Assembly (NCBI RefSeq): GCF_014904755.1
Contig: NZ_JACZFQ010000045.1
Location: 16,825 to 80,824 of the forward strand
Source: Neoluteolibacter marinus
Lineage (GTDB): Bacteria > Verrucomicrobiota > Verrucomicrobiia > Verrucomicrobiales > Akkermansiaceae
Direction: 5' to 3'
DNA: 64,000 bases
Shown here: positions 1 to 8,699 of the stretch, piece by piece
Position numbering within the stretch: position 1 is the first letter of the stretch
How the letters are laid out: each line of letters opens with the position of its first letter
The notes under the pieces: generated by a model
What the model was told of the DNA's origin: nothing
What the model saw: the letters and a program-made list of their open reading frames with translations, nothing else
Databases searched by the model: none
Program-made: the position numbers and the translations under genes

Positions 1-2523
1 GACGCGGTCGAGCGGATTGGGCCGCGCGCCGAGTTCGACCGGCCCGGAGGTCACGGTGCCGGCGCTGTTGGTGGCTTCGACCGAGTAGTAGCCGAAGTCC
101 GCCAGCGTGACGGGCGCGAAGCTGAGCGTGGCACCGCTTTCACCGGGAACGAGGACGCCGTCCTTGAACCACTGGTAGGTCACCGCGGTCTGCGACTGCA
201 CGCCCACCGTGAAGCCGGCGTTCCAGCCGGTCACCGCGCGGATCGAGGCGAGCGGCGTGGTGATCGCCGGTCCGGAGTCGTCATCGAGCAGGGTGATGGC
301 GACGGACGATGGGGTCCCCGAAATCGCGTCGAGCGAGAAGTTCCCGAGCACCGCCTGGAAGCTTTCCGGCGACTCGACGGCGGTATCGTTGACCAGCGGG
401 ATCGAGACGGTCTTGTCGGCGGTGTCGCCATGGGCCCAGGAAACGGTGGTGATACTAGAGGTGTAGTCGGCCGGGCTGTTGGCGGTGCCGTCGACCAGGC
501 TCACGTCGACGGAAACCGCGCCGACGTCCGAGCCGCTGCGGCGCAGCGTGAGCGTGAGCGTGCCATCGCTTTCCACCGCGGTGGCGGTGGGGCTGGTGAA
601 TGCCAGGACAGCCGGGTTTTTCACCGTGACCGGGGCGACGGCGGAGGTGGTGGTGCCGTTCGGATTGGTGACCTGGACGGTGTAGTCGCCGTTGTGGAGG
701 GCGGGGTCCGCGGACGCCACGAAAAGCAGCGGCGAGGTCGCGCCGGCGACGGGCGTGCCGTTGCGGAACCACTGGTAGGTCACCGGCGTGGCACCGGGCA
801 GGACGCCGACGGCGAGAACGAAGGAGTTGGTCGGCGGGACGAAGAGCGCCAGCGGCTGGAGGATGATCTGTGGCGGGGAATTCGAATCGAGGATCGTCAG
901 GTAAGCGCTGGTCAGCGTGCCGGCGCCGGCCCCGGTGATGTTGGTGAGCGAAAGATTGGCGACCTCGGGATCCTCGACCAGGGCATCGGCGGTGACCGGG
1001 ACTTCCACGATTTTCGTCCCGCCGACGCCGGCGGGGAAGGTCACCGTGACGGTGGTCGGGGTGAAGTCGGCGTTGGTGGTGGTGAAATTCGAGGTCGAGA
1101 AGGTGGCGGTCGCGACGCCGGTGCTCCCGCCGGTGCGGGTGATGGAAATGCGGGCGACGCCGGATTGCTCGGTCGCCGAGTAGGCGTGGGCGGCGAACTG
1201 GAGGGTCCCGGGGGCGTTCGGGACGGTGTCACCTTCGAAGGCGACCAGCTTCTTGGTGCTCACGCCATTGACCGTGTCGAAGAACGAGCCGGCGTAAATT
1301 TTCCCGGAGGCGGCGGTGGTGAAGGTGCCGAAGTAGCCGAGTCCCGCGCCCTGAGGCCCGGCGACGAAGGACGAATCGGCGCTGAAGGTCGGATCAAGGG
1401 AGCCGTCGTTGTTCAGGCGGAGCAGGCGGTCCTGGCTGCCGGCGTTATTGGTGGCGATGAGGAACTTCCCGTTGGGATCGCGCTGGAGCGGGCGGGAGGT
1501 GATGCGGCCGAGCGAGGCATCGAGCGCGAACGACGCGTCGGGCGAGCCGTCCGCGTGGAACCGCGCCATGAAGCTCTGGGTCTGGTAAATGTCGCGGTAG
1601 GCGAGCAGGGTGACGCTGCCGGAAGGCTCGACGACGCATCCGGAGTAGCTGGCGACCGTGCCATTGACGGTGGGGTTGAAGGAGGTGTCGCGGGTGCCGT
1701 CGGGGAACAGGCGGGCGAACACGGGGAGGGTGGTCCGCGGATAGCTGGTGCCCCAATCGAACTCGCCGACCACATAGAGGTTGCCGGACGCGTCGAGCGC
1801 GGCCTGGCGGAAGAAACCGGAAAGGTTCGGAACCCCGGCCGGTACGGCGAAGTCGGCGGGGTTGATGGCGAAGCCGGTGTCGAGGGTGCCGTCGACGTTG
1901 AAGCGGGCGATGCCGTGGCGGGTGACCGCGGGCAGCCCGGCTCCGTCGCGGATCCCGCTGAAGCCACCGCAGGCGATCACCTTGTCGTCGGGCTGGACGG
2001 TGACGTCCTCGATGAAATTGAAGCCGCCGCCCGCGGTGGTGCCGGCGGTGACGAAGGTGGTATCGAGGGTGCCGTCGGGATTGAGACGGACGATCGAGTT
2101 CGATGCCAGCGAGTTCGTCCCGTCGCGCATCCCCTGCAGGACCCCGGCGACGATGATTCTACCGGTCGAGTCCAGCCCGAGCGCGTGGATCTCGGGCCAG
2201 CCGGCACCGTCGTAGTAAATGCCAAGGCCGGAGCCGTTCGGGTCGTTGTCGGCGGAGAAGGTGGTATCAAGCGAGCCGTCCGGATTGAAGCGGATCAGCG
2301 AAGTATTGAACGATGATCCTCCGGCGGTGCCGGGCATTTCATTGGAGCCGAAGATCACCTTGCCGTCGGACTGGACGATGACCGAGGCGACGCCGCCGTA
2401 CTGGGTGGCGTCGAAGGCCTGGCCGGCGGAGGCGGCGAAGGCGGTGTCGACCGTGTCGGGCGCGGCGTGGAGGGTGGAAAGGAGGAGGGAAGCGGCGAGG
2501 AGTGAACGACTCGTCAGGTGCAT
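1..2523 (-). CDS. Secreted delta-60 repeat / Calx-beta / Ig-like protein, C-terminus beyond window
   Basis: The frame is open for 841 codons from ATG at 2523 to the window edge. It begins with a signal peptide (MHLTSRSLLAASLLLSTLHA, cleaved about residue 20). The first ~400 residues carry delta-60-type repeats, each with a 'V.QSDGKV' or 'DDKVIA' core followed by 'R.NPDGTLDTTF'. Then come a Calx-beta-like segment ('ATEQSGVARISITRTGG'), an Ig-like segment ('QPLALFVPPTNSFVLAVG...YQWFRNG'), a second Calx-beta ('AVESDGTLTLTLRR'), and another Ig-like segment ('YQWFKDG'). Such proteins are usually extracellular or cell-surface; ligand and role are unknown. In this phylum they often end in a sorting signal, but that part is not visible. 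Domain calls are from motifs read by eye. Confidence 0.85.
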   Translation of the reverse strand, partial: MHLTSRSLLAASLLLSTLHAAPDTVDTAFAASAGQAFDATQYGGVASVIVQSDGKVIFGSNEMPGTAGGSSFNTSLIRFNPDGSLDTTFSADNDPNGSGLGIYYDGAGWPEIHALGLDSTGRIIVAGVLQGMRDGTNSLASNSIVRLNPDGTLDTTFVTAGTTAGGGFNFIEDVTVQPDDKVIACGGFSGIRDGAGLPAVTRHGIARFNVDGTLDTGFAINPADFAVPAGVPNLSGFFRQAALDASGNLYVVGEFDWGTSYPRTTLPVFARLFPDGTRDTSFNPTVNGTVASYSGCVVEPSGSVTLLAYRDIYQTQSFMARFHADGSPDASFALDASLGRITSRPLQRDPNGKFLIATNNAGSQDRLLRLNNDGSLDPTFSADSSFVAGPQGAGLGYFGTFTTAASGKIYAGSFFDTVNGVSTKKLVAFEGDTVPNAPGTLQFAAHAYSATEQSGVARISITRTGGSTGVATATFSTSNFTTTNADFTPTTVTVTFPAGVGGTKIVEVPVTADALVEDPEVANLSLTNITGAGAGTLTSAYLTILDSNSPPQIILQPLALFVPPTNSFVLAVGVLPGATPVTYQWFRNGTPVAGATSPLLFVASADPALHNGDYTVQVTNPNGTTTSAVAPVTVKNPAVLAFTSPTATAVESDGTLTLTLRRSGSDVGAVSVDVSLVDGTANSPADYTSSITTVSWAHGDTADKTVSIPLVNDTAVESPESFQAVLGNFSLDAISGTPSSVAITLLDDDSGPAITTPLASIRAVTGWNAGFTVGVQSQTAVTYQWFKDGVLVPGESGATLSFAPVTLADFGYYSVEATNSAGTVTSGPVELGARPNPLDRV

Positions 2524-2668
2524 GGGGGTGCGCTGTGTTAGAAGAGGGGGTTGTCTTTGGAAACTGGCCCGAGAAATGTCGAGCCTTGAATGAGTTACGT
2601 GCATCTTGCATGTCGGGAGACGCTGCTTGTCAGGAACCCGAGACGGTGGAGGATCGGGCACGAAAGGA

Positions 2669-3376
2669 ATGAAAGGAACCATCTGGTGCTTGCACGGGGC
2701 GGTCGGCCAGGCGGCCGATTGGCGGGGCTTCGGAATCCCGGGTTGGAGCGTGAAGCGGGTCGACCTGTGGCGCTTTCTCGACTGCTGCCCGATGAGCCTG
2801 CCGGAGTTCGGCCGGGCGCTGAACCGCGAGGCCGTGGCGGTGCCGGGGCGCAAAGTGCTGCTCGGCTACTCGATGGGCGGCCGTCTTGCCCTGCACGCGC
2901 TGCTCGAAGGCGGCCCGTGGGACGCGGCGGTGCTGGTGGCGCCGCATCCGGGGCTGGAGGCGGAGTCCGAGCGGGCGACCCGCCGCGCGGCGGACGCGGA
3001 GTGGGCGAGCAAGGCCTTGTCGGGCGATTGGAGCGAATTTCTCGCCGCATGGAATGCCCAGCCGGTGCTGGCGGATTCAGGGATGTTGCCGCCGCTTTCC
3101 GCCCAGCGAAGGCAGGCGGTGGCGCGGAGTTTCATCGACTGGTCGCTCGGCGCGCAGGAACCGCTGGGGCAGCGGCTGGGGGAAATCGGCTGCCCGGTGC
3201 TGTGGTGCGCCGGCGAGCGCGACGTGAAATTCAGGGAGCTTGGCGAGCGGGCGGTGGAGCGTTTGTCGGCTGGCGAACTGTGGATCGCTCCGGAATCGGG
3301 CCATCGGGTGCCGTGGGACGCGCCGGAAGCATTTCAGTCGAAGGCCGGGGAATTTCTTGAGCGGGTGCTTTCCTGA
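2669..3376 (+). CDS. menH: Alpha/beta hydrolase, MenH-like (SHCHC synthase)
   Basis: Protein of 235 aa from ATG 2669. The frame is open further upstream with TTG codons, but homology-like sequence starts at 'MKGTIWCLHG'. It has the hydrolase oxyanion 'LHG', nucleophile Ser68 in GYSMGGR, a PxPGLEAESERATRR segment typical of MenH, Asp in 'GERD', and His in 'ESGHRV'. MenH removes pyruvate from SEPHCHC to give SHCHC in menaquinone synthesis. It lies 18 bp upstream of menB, which supports the assignment over a generic hydrolase. An AGGA lies directly against the ATG, too close for a good ribosome site. Confidence 0.82.
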   Translation: MKGTIWCLHGAVGQAADWRGFGIPGWSVKRVDLWRFLDCCPMSLPEFGRALNREAVAVPGRKVLLGYSMGGRLALHALLEGGPWDAAVLVAPHPGLEAESERATRRAADAEWASKALSGDWSEFLAAWNAQPVLADSGMLPPLSAQRRQAVARSFIDWSLGAQEPLGQRLGEIGCPVLWCAGERDVKFRELGERAVERLSAGELWIAPESGHRVPWDAPEAFQSKAGEFLERVLS

Positions 3377-3394
3377 GCCAAGACTCCCGCCGCC

Positions 3395-4210
3395 ATGTGG
3401 AGCCCAGTTTGTGAATTCGAGGACATCCGGTACGAGACGACGGATGAAGGCCAGATCGCCAAGATCACGATCAACCGTCCGGAGGTGCGCAATGCCTTCC
3501 GGCCGCAGACGGTGAAGGAATTGCTGGCGGCCTTTGAAATGGCCCATGAGGACCCGCAGGTCGGCGTTGTCATTCTGACCGGCGAGGGGCCGGATGCGTT
3601 TTGCTCCGGTGGCGACCAGAAGGTGCGCGGCCATGCCGGCTACATCGGCGGCGACGGGGTGCCGCGGCTCAACGTGCTCGATTTGCAGAAGAAGATCCGG
3701 GGCATGCCCAAGCCGGTGGTGGCGATGGTCGCGGGCTACGCGATCGGCGGCGGGCACGTGCTGCACGTGGTCTGCGACCTGACGATCGCGGCCGACAACG
3801 CGCGCTTCGGCCAGACCGGTCCGAAGGTCGGGTCCTTCGACGGCGGTCTCGGGTCGAGTTATCTCGCACGGATCGTCGGCCAGAAGAAGGCCCGCGAGAT
3901 CTGGTATCTGTGCCGCCAGTACGACGCGCAACAAGCCCTCGAGATGGGTTTGGTCAACACCGTGGTGCCACTTGCCGAACTGGAGGCGGAAACCCTGAAG
4001 TGGTGCCGCGAGATGCTGGTCCACTCGCCGCTCGCCCTGCGCTGCCTCAAGTCGGCGCTCAATGCCGACTGCGACGGCCAGATGGGTCTCCTCGACCTGG
4101 CCGGCAATGCAACCTTGCTTTACTACATGAGCGAAGAAGCAAAGGAGGGCAAACAGGCCTTCATCGAGAAGCGGAAACCCGACTTTTCCAAGTTCCCCCG
4201 CGTTCCTTGA
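3395..4210 (+). CDS. menB: 1,4-dihydroxy-2-naphthoyl-CoA synthase
   Basis: Crotonase-fold enzyme of 271 aa that closes the second ring of OSB-CoA to give DHNA-CoA. The family hallmarks are all present: '[11 protein letters not shown]' (oxyanion and loop), '[19 protein letters not shown]', '[14 protein letters not shown]', '[13 protein letters not shown]' and the C-terminal 'KPDFSKFPR'. Length equals the family norm. It is cotranscribed with menH. A gap of 110 bp and a hairpin then separate it from the following outer-membrane protein gene, with the rest of the men cluster beyond. Confidence 0.96.
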   Translation: MWSPVCEFEDIRYETTDEGQIAKITINRPEVRNAFRPQTVKELLAAFEMAHEDPQVGVVILTGEGPDAFCSGGDQKVRGHAGYIGGDGVPRLNVLDLQKKIRGMPKPVVAMVAGYAIGGGHVLHVVCDLTIAADNARFGQTGPKVGSFDGGLGSSYLARIVGQKKAREIWYLCRQYDAQQALEMGLVNTVVPLAELEAETLKWCREMLVHSPLALRCLKSALNADCDGQMGLLDLAGNATLLYYMSEEAKEGKQAFIEKRKPDFSKFPRVP

Positions 4211-4292
4211 TGGGGGCGTCTGACAGGTGGAATGGGGGCGTTCGTGTGTCCGGTTTGTTGCTTGCACGAAACCCTGCTGTCTGTTAGGCGAG

Positions 4293-4318
4293 CGGTTGCC
4301 TCTATCCGGGGGCAACCG
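4293..4318 (+). promoter_or_regulatory. 5'-leader hairpin abutting an outer-membrane protein start codon
   Basis: CGGTTGCC (4293-4300) and GGCAACCG (4311-4318) form a perfect 8-bp stem with a 10-nt loop. The stem ends two bases before the ATG at 4321. No Shine-Dalgarno sequence lies between. Such a structure could limit ribosome access or be a processing site; function is inferred only. Confidence 0.4.
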
Positions 4319-4320
4319 AT

Positions 4321-5484
4321 ATGAACCTAAGTAAAACCAAGAAACGCCAGTTGTGGGTTGCTCTCGCGACCTTATCCGCCATTCCCGCCGCCCAAGCGGG
4401 CAAGGGCCAGGAATTTGATGTGATCATTGATTCCGGCTTGTCGGTGAATGCCGGGATCGGTTCCGCGGCGCTTTCCACGGCCCGCGCAACGACCCGCGAT
4501 GTCGGCGACCGCTTGTTCCGCATGCGGGCCGGCCTGCGGCCGATGACCACCACCGAGGAAACGGTGGTGGACGGGGCGACCGACTCGAAGGGTGGCATGT
4601 CCAAGACCCCCATCACCCGCACGGTCACCAGCATGCGCTGCTGGGAAATCTATGGCTCCCTTTTCTACTACACCGAAAACCAGGACCGGCAGGTGCTGGT
4701 GGTGAACCAAAATGTCCCCGGCGCCCTCCGTGGCACCCGCGTGCTGGGGAATCCTGGCACGGACGTGGATATCTTCGGCGGCAACGTCGGGATTGAGCGC
4801 CACTTCAACGAGAACTGGAGCGCCGGCTTCGCGGTGGGCGGTGCCAGCACCGACGTCGATATGAGCTTCTTCGGCAGCAGCGACATCGATTCCCTCACGC
4901 TCACGCCCTACATCTCGTTCTACGAGGCGGACATGCTGGGATCGGCCGATTTCTGGGCCGACCTGATGTATTCGCACGGCTTCCATGACTTCGACCTGCG
5001 CCGCGCGAGCTTCGGCGGCTTCGCGTCGGCTTCGCCCGAGGCGGATACGGATCAGGTGGAATTCACCACCGGCCTGAACTTCCAGTCCGGCAGCGTGACC
5101 CATGGACCGTTCGCCGGCCTGCGCTGGATCGATGGCTCCATCGACGCCTACACCGAAGTCGGCCCGGGTGCCGGGTTCTTCCCCGAGCAGGACATCGAGT
5201 CGCTGGCCAGCATCCTCGGCTACCAGCTGTCGTTCCCGATCCAGCTCACGGGCGGCACGCTCGTCCCGCAGGTTCGCGCTGCCTGGGAGCATGAGTTCGA
5301 GGACGACGGCAACGTCTTGTTCGGCTTCCCGCTGGGTGAGCCCGACGAGGACGTGGCGGTGCTCGGCACCGGCATTGGCTTCTACTGCAACAGCGGTTGG
5401 AACGCGGTGCTCGACTACGAGGCCCGTCTCAGCAGCCACGTCGAGGGCCACTATGTCGGCCTGAAGGTGGGCAAGGAGTTCTGA
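4321..5484 (+). CDS. Outer-membrane beta-barrel protein, autotransporter-barrel-like
   Basis: A 387-aa protein with a clear signal peptide (basic start MNLSKTKKRQ, hydrophobic core, 'AIPAAQA' cleavage near residue 26). The mature part is a series of alternating amphipathic strands ('GNVGIERHFNENWSAGFAVGG', 'LTLTPYISFYEADM', 'FAGLRWIDGSIDAY', 'PQVRAAWEHEF') and ends in aromatic Phe ('VGLKVGKEF'), as outer-membrane barrels do. Substrate or partner is unknown. It sits between menB and menA but has its own leader hairpin upstream and a strong terminator downstream, so it is probably an independent unit and not a menaquinone gene. Confidence 0.75.
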   Translation: MNLSKTKKRQLWVALATLSAIPAAQAGKGQEFDVIIDSGLSVNAGIGSAALSTARATTRDVGDRLFRMRAGLRPMTTTEETVVDGATDSKGGMSKTPITRTVTSMRCWEIYGSLFYYTENQDRQVLVVNQNVPGALRGTRVLGNPGTDVDIFGGNVGIERHFNENWSAGFAVGGASTDVDMSFFGSSDIDSLTLTPYISFYEADMLGSADFWADLMYSHGFHDFDLRRASFGGFASASPEADTDQVEFTTGLNFQSGSVTHGPFAGLRWIDGSIDAYTEVGPGAGFFPEQDIESLASILGYQLSFPIQLTGGTLVPQVRAAWEHEFEDDGNVLFGFPLGEPDEDVAVLGTGIGFYCNSGWNAVLDYEARLSSHVEGHYVGLKVGKEF

Positions 5485-5508
5485 TTCAAGGTATTCGGAT
5501 TCGATTCG

Positions 5509-5541
5509 CCCGTCCCGGTGACCCCGGGACGGGTTTTTGTT
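5509..5541 (+). terminator. Rho-independent terminator
   Basis: A perfect 10-bp stem (CCCGTCCCGG at 5509-5518, CCGGGACGGG at 5524-5533) with loop TGACC is followed by TTTTTGTTT. It ends the outer-membrane protein transcript 25 bp after its stop codon and lies 39 bp before menA. Confidence 0.9.
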
Positions 5542-5579
5542 TGCTTGGCAGGCCGGGGATAGGCGGGCTTGTTCCGGGC

Positions 5580-6455
5580 GTGATCGCTCCGCTGTTGCTC
5601 GCTACCCGGCCGAAGACGCTGCCCGCTGCCATTGTCCCGGTCTGGGCGGGCTGCGTGCTGGCATGGAAGTTGACCGGGACCTTCGATCTCCTGCTCGCCG
5701 TGTGCACCCTCGCGGGGGCGGTTTTCATCCAGATCGCGACAAACTTGTTCAACGACGCCATCGACGCGGCGAAGGGTGCGGACACCGAACGGCGGACCGG
5801 GCCGCAGCGAGTCACCGCGAGCGGCTTGGTGTCGCGCCGGGCGGTGATGGTCGCGGGCGGGGTGTTCCTGTTGCTGGCGTTCGCGTGCGGCGTGGTGCTC
5901 TACCAAGCGGCGGGCTGGCCGATCCTGGCGATCGGCGTGCCGTCGCTCTACCTGGCCTACGGCTACACCGGCGGACCGTTCCCGCTGGCCTACCGGGGCA
6001 TGGGCGAACTGTTCGTGGTGCTGTTTTTCGGGCTGGTCGCGGTGGCGGGCACGGTGTTCGTGCAGACCCTGGAGTGGCGGCCGGAAGCGTTCCTGCTGGG
6101 AGGGCAGATCGGGCTGCTGTCGGCGGTCTTGATCTCGATCAACAACCTGCGCGACCGCGAGGAGGACGCGACGACCGGCAAGCGCACCCTGGCGGTGCGG
6201 CTGGGGCCGAAGCCGGCGCGGATCGTGATCTGGCTGGAAATCAAGCTGGCGGTGTTTCTCGGGCTGGTCTGGTTCGCGTTCGGGCTGCCGTGGCTGGTGC
6301 TGGCGACGCTGCCCTTGTGGACGTTGGGCCTGAGGATCCTGTGGGGGGCTTTCACGATGCCGGAGGGCAAGGGGATGAATCGCCTGCTCGCCATGGCCGC
6401 CCTGCAGCTGGTGGCCTTTGCCGGGATGTTCCATCTGCTTGCGGCGAAGCTCTGA
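5580..6455 (+). CDS. menA: 1,4-dihydroxy-2-naphthoate polyprenyltransferase
   Basis: UbiA-family membrane prenyltransferase, 291 aa from GTG 5580, chosen because 'VIAPLLLATRPKTLPAAIVPV' matches the conserved MenA N-terminus; upstream codons run through the terminator. The first Asp-rich site is 'NLFNDAIDAAKGADTERRTGP' and the second is 'NNLRDREEDATTGKRTLAVRLG'. Eight or nine hydrophobic segments are visible. It attaches the isoprenoid chain to DHNA, giving demethylmenaquinone. menC follows 39 bp downstream. Confidence 0.93.
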   Translation: MIAPLLLATRPKTLPAAIVPVWAGCVLAWKLTGTFDLLLAVCTLAGAVFIQIATNLFNDAIDAAKGADTERRTGPQRVTASGLVSRRAVMVAGGVFLLLAFACGVVLYQAAGWPILAIGVPSLYLAYGYTGGPFPLAYRGMGELFVVLFFGLVAVAGTVFVQTLEWRPEAFLLGGQIGLLSAVLISINNLRDREEDATTGKRTLAVRLGPKPARIVIWLEIKLAVFLGLVWFAFGLPWLVLATLPLWTLGLRILWGAFTMPEGKGMNRLLAMAALQLVAFAGMFHLLAAKL

Positions 6456-6494
6456 GGTTGGATTTTTCGCCAAAGCCATGCAACGACTCCGGCC

Positions 6495-7457
6495 GTGAGC
6501 AATCTGATCTGGTACTGGCACTATCGGCTGAAAAGCCGGCGACAGCTGAACGCGCGGACCGCGCGGCGCGAGTTCGAGGGCTTGCTCTTGCGCGATGCCG
6601 AGGGCGGTCACGCCTGCATTCATCCTTGGCCCGAACTCGGCGACCCTACTTTGCAAAAGTGTCTCGCCGACCTTGCCGGGGCCCGGCGATGGCCGATCGT
6701 CCGGCGCGCGCTGCGGTGCCTGGAAATGGATGGCGCCGCGCGTTCGGTGGAGGACTCGTTGTTCGACGAACTCGAGGTCCCGGAGAGCCATGCCACCCTG
6801 GCCGGGTGCGATGAGAACGAAGTCGCGACGGCGGTGGCGGCCGGATTCAAGGTGGCAAAGCTGAAGTGCGGCGCATCGCCGTCGGCCGAGCTGGCCTTCC
6901 TCGAGCGGATGGCTGCCACGCATCCCGGTCTGAGGTGGCGATTGGATTTCAATGAAACCGGTGATGCCGGCGATCTGGCGGATCGCATCGGCGGATTGCC
7001 GGCCGAAGTCCGGGGAAAGATCGACTTCCTCGAGGACCCCTGCGCCTTTTCCGAGGCGAAGTGGAACGGGCTGCACCGGGCGACCCGCCTGAAGCTGGCG
7101 GTCGACCGGGAAGCCGGGCCGCACCGCGAGGCGGCACAGGTGACGGTGATCAAGCCCGCCGTCGACGAGCCCTGGCTGCTCGCTGAAGCCGCGGCGGGCC
7201 GCGGCCAGCAGGTAGTGGTGACCGGCTACATGGACCACCCGTTCGGGCAAGCATTCGCGGCGTGGGAGGCGGGGCGCCTCGCCTTGCAGTTCCCCGGCCT
7301 GGTCGGGGTGTGCGGGCTGCAGACGCACCACCTGTTCGAGCCGGATGCCTTCACCGAAGCCTTGGGGCCTTGGACCCCGGAGTTCCATGCCCCGGCGGGC
7401 AAGGGGCTCGGATTCGACGATCTGCTCAAGGAGCTGCCATGGAAACGCGTGCCCTGA
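6495..7457 (+). CDS. menC: o-succinylbenzoate synthase (enolase superfamily)
   Basis: Protein of 320 aa from GTG 6495. It is diverged, but the catalytic set of the enolase superfamily can be placed in order: KxK in 'FKVAKLKCG', Asp in 'RLDFNE', Glu in 'DFLEDP', Asp in 'LAVDRE', and Lys in 'VTVIKPA'. MenC dehydrates SHCHC to OSB. The assignment is strengthened by its position between menA and menE, with which it overlaps by 19 bp. Sequence outside the motifs is unlike common MenC proteins, so annotation pipelines may call it only 'enolase-like'. Confidence 0.87.
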   Translation: MSNLIWYWHYRLKSRRQLNARTARREFEGLLLRDAEGGHACIHPWPELGDPTLQKCLADLAGARRWPIVRRALRCLEMDGAARSVEDSLFDELEVPESHATLAGCDENEVATAVAAGFKVAKLKCGASPSAELAFLERMAATHPGLRWRLDFNETGDAGDLADRIGGLPAEVRGKIDFLEDPCAFSEAKWNGLHRATRLKLAVDREAGPHREAAQVTVIKPAVDEPWLLAEAAAGRGQQVVVTGYMDHPFGQAFAAWEAGRLALQFPGLVGVCGLQTHHLFEPDAFTEALGPWTPEFHAPAGKGLGFDDLLKELPWKRVP

Positions 7458-8545
7458 CCGGTCCGGAATTCTGGGCCAGCGACGATCCGGTGCTGATGGG
7501 CGCGGGCTTTCCCGCCCCGGCCGGGATCCCAGGGCTCATCTACTTCCGGACTTCGGGAAGCACCGGCGTGCCGAAATGGATCGGTCTCAGCCGCCGGGCC
7601 CTGTTGTTTTCGGCCATGGCGGTCAACCGGCACCTCGGGGTCGATGCCGCCAGCCGCTGGGCGCTGGCCCTTCCGGTCGATCATGTCGGCGGCTTCGGGG
7701 TTTTGGCGAGGGTCCGGCAAGCGGGCTGCGGTTTCGCGCACTTCGACCGGAAGTGGGACGTGGTGCTCTTTTCCCGTTGGCTTGCGGACGAACAACCGAG
7801 CCATCTTTCGCTGGTGCCGACCCAAGTCCACGACCTGGTCGCCGCGGGCCTGCGGGCGCCGGCTTCGTTGCGGGCGATCGTGGTGGGCGGCGGGGTGCTC
7901 GCGGAGTCGACGGGCCGGGCCGCCCGGGAGCTGGGCTGGCCGGTGCTGGCGAGCTACGGGATGACCGAAGCCGGTTCACAGGTCGCCACCCAGGGGCTCG
8001 ACTGCCTGGGGCGGCCCTACACCCCGCAGCCGATCGGCGTGTTGCCGGGTTGGGAAGTGAGGATTGAGGCGGACGGCAGGATCGCCATTCGTGGCGAGGC
8101 CCTGTATTCTGGAATCCTCACGGCGGGTTGGAGCTACGAGGAACGTCGTGGCGAGTGGCATTTCACCTCGGATGCCGGAAGCCTCGGCGACCACGGACTG
8201 ACGGTTGCGGGGAGAATCGACACCTTGGTCAAGATCCTCGGCGAGTTGGTGGATCCGGTGTCCGTCGAGGCGCGGTTGCTGGAGCATGCAGCGGGACGCA
8301 TCGATCCGGGGCAGCTCGTGGTGGTGGCGGTGGATGACAAACGTGCGGGGAAGCGGCTCGTTCTCGTCCACGAGGAATCCGTCCCTTCCGGGCAGCTGAC
8401 GCAGGTTCTCGAGGCCTACAACGTGTCGTGCCAGGGCTTCCTGCGCATTGGATCTGTCATGGAAGTAGCAGCGATCCCGAAGAGCCCGCTGGGGAAAATC
8501 CGGCGCCAGGATCTCACCCGGATGATCCGGGGACGACAGAATTGA
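7439..8545 (+). CDS. menE: o-succinylbenzoate-CoA ligase, short form
   Basis: ANL-superfamily AMP-forming ligase, 368 aa, starting at ATG 7439 inside the last 19 bp of menC (translational coupling likely). It has the P-loop 'TSGSTGVPK', 'ASYGMTEAGS' (A5), 'TSDAGSLGDHGLTVAGRID' (A7), a 'VKILGELVDP' hinge, and the catalytic Lys region 'IPKSPLGKIRR' (A10). Family members usually have 430-490 residues. This one lacks most of the N-terminal subdomain before the P-loop, a pattern seen in some MenE proteins. It activates OSB to OSB-CoA for MenB. Confidence 0.9.
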   Translation: METRALTGPEFWASDDPVLMGAGFPAPAGIPGLIYFRTSGSTGVPKWIGLSRRALLFSAMAVNRHLGVDAASRWALALPVDHVGGFGVLARVRQAGCGFAHFDRKWDVVLFSRWLADEQPSHLSLVPTQVHDLVAAGLRAPASLRAIVVGGGVLAESTGRAARELGWPVLASYGMTEAGSQVATQGLDCLGRPYTPQPIGVLPGWEVRIEADGRIAIRGEALYSGILTAGWSYEERRGEWHFTSDAGSLGDHGLTVAGRIDTLVKILGELVDPVSVEARLLEHAAGRIDPGQLVVVAVDDKRAGKRLVLVHEESVPSGQLTQVLEAYNVSCQGFLRIGSVMEVAAIPKSPLGKIRRQDLTRMIRGRQN

Positions 8546-8580
8546 GAGTTGCCTTTCGCGGCGCGGTGGTAATAGTTCAG

Positions 8581-8602
8581 AAGTCTTGATTAAAAGACTT
8601 TT
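8581..8602 (+). terminator. Weak terminator-like hairpin after menE
   Basis: AAGTCTT (8581-8587), loop GATTAA, AAGACTT (8594-8600) then TT. The 7-bp AT-rich stem lies 35 bp after menE in the 154-bp gap before the PhoH gene. A second GCCGCC/GGCGG hairpin follows. Either could end the men transcript. Confidence 0.4.
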
Positions 8603-8699
8603 CCATTTGCCGCCGCGTGGCGGTTTGCCAGGGCCCGGTGGCGGACCGGTGCCCGGTCCCACTTGATCCGCCGGTTTCCCAAACACCAACCACCCCACC

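Noticed and set aside
430..2316. Open frame of 628 codons on the plus strand
   Set aside because: Gly/Arg/Asp/Val-rich shadow opposite the secreted delta-60 protein, which has a signal peptide and clear repeats.
5451..7388. Open frame of 645 codons on the minus strand opposite menA and menC
   Set aside because: Arg/Pro/Gln-rich antisense frame without motifs; the plus strand carries catalytic residues of both enzymes.
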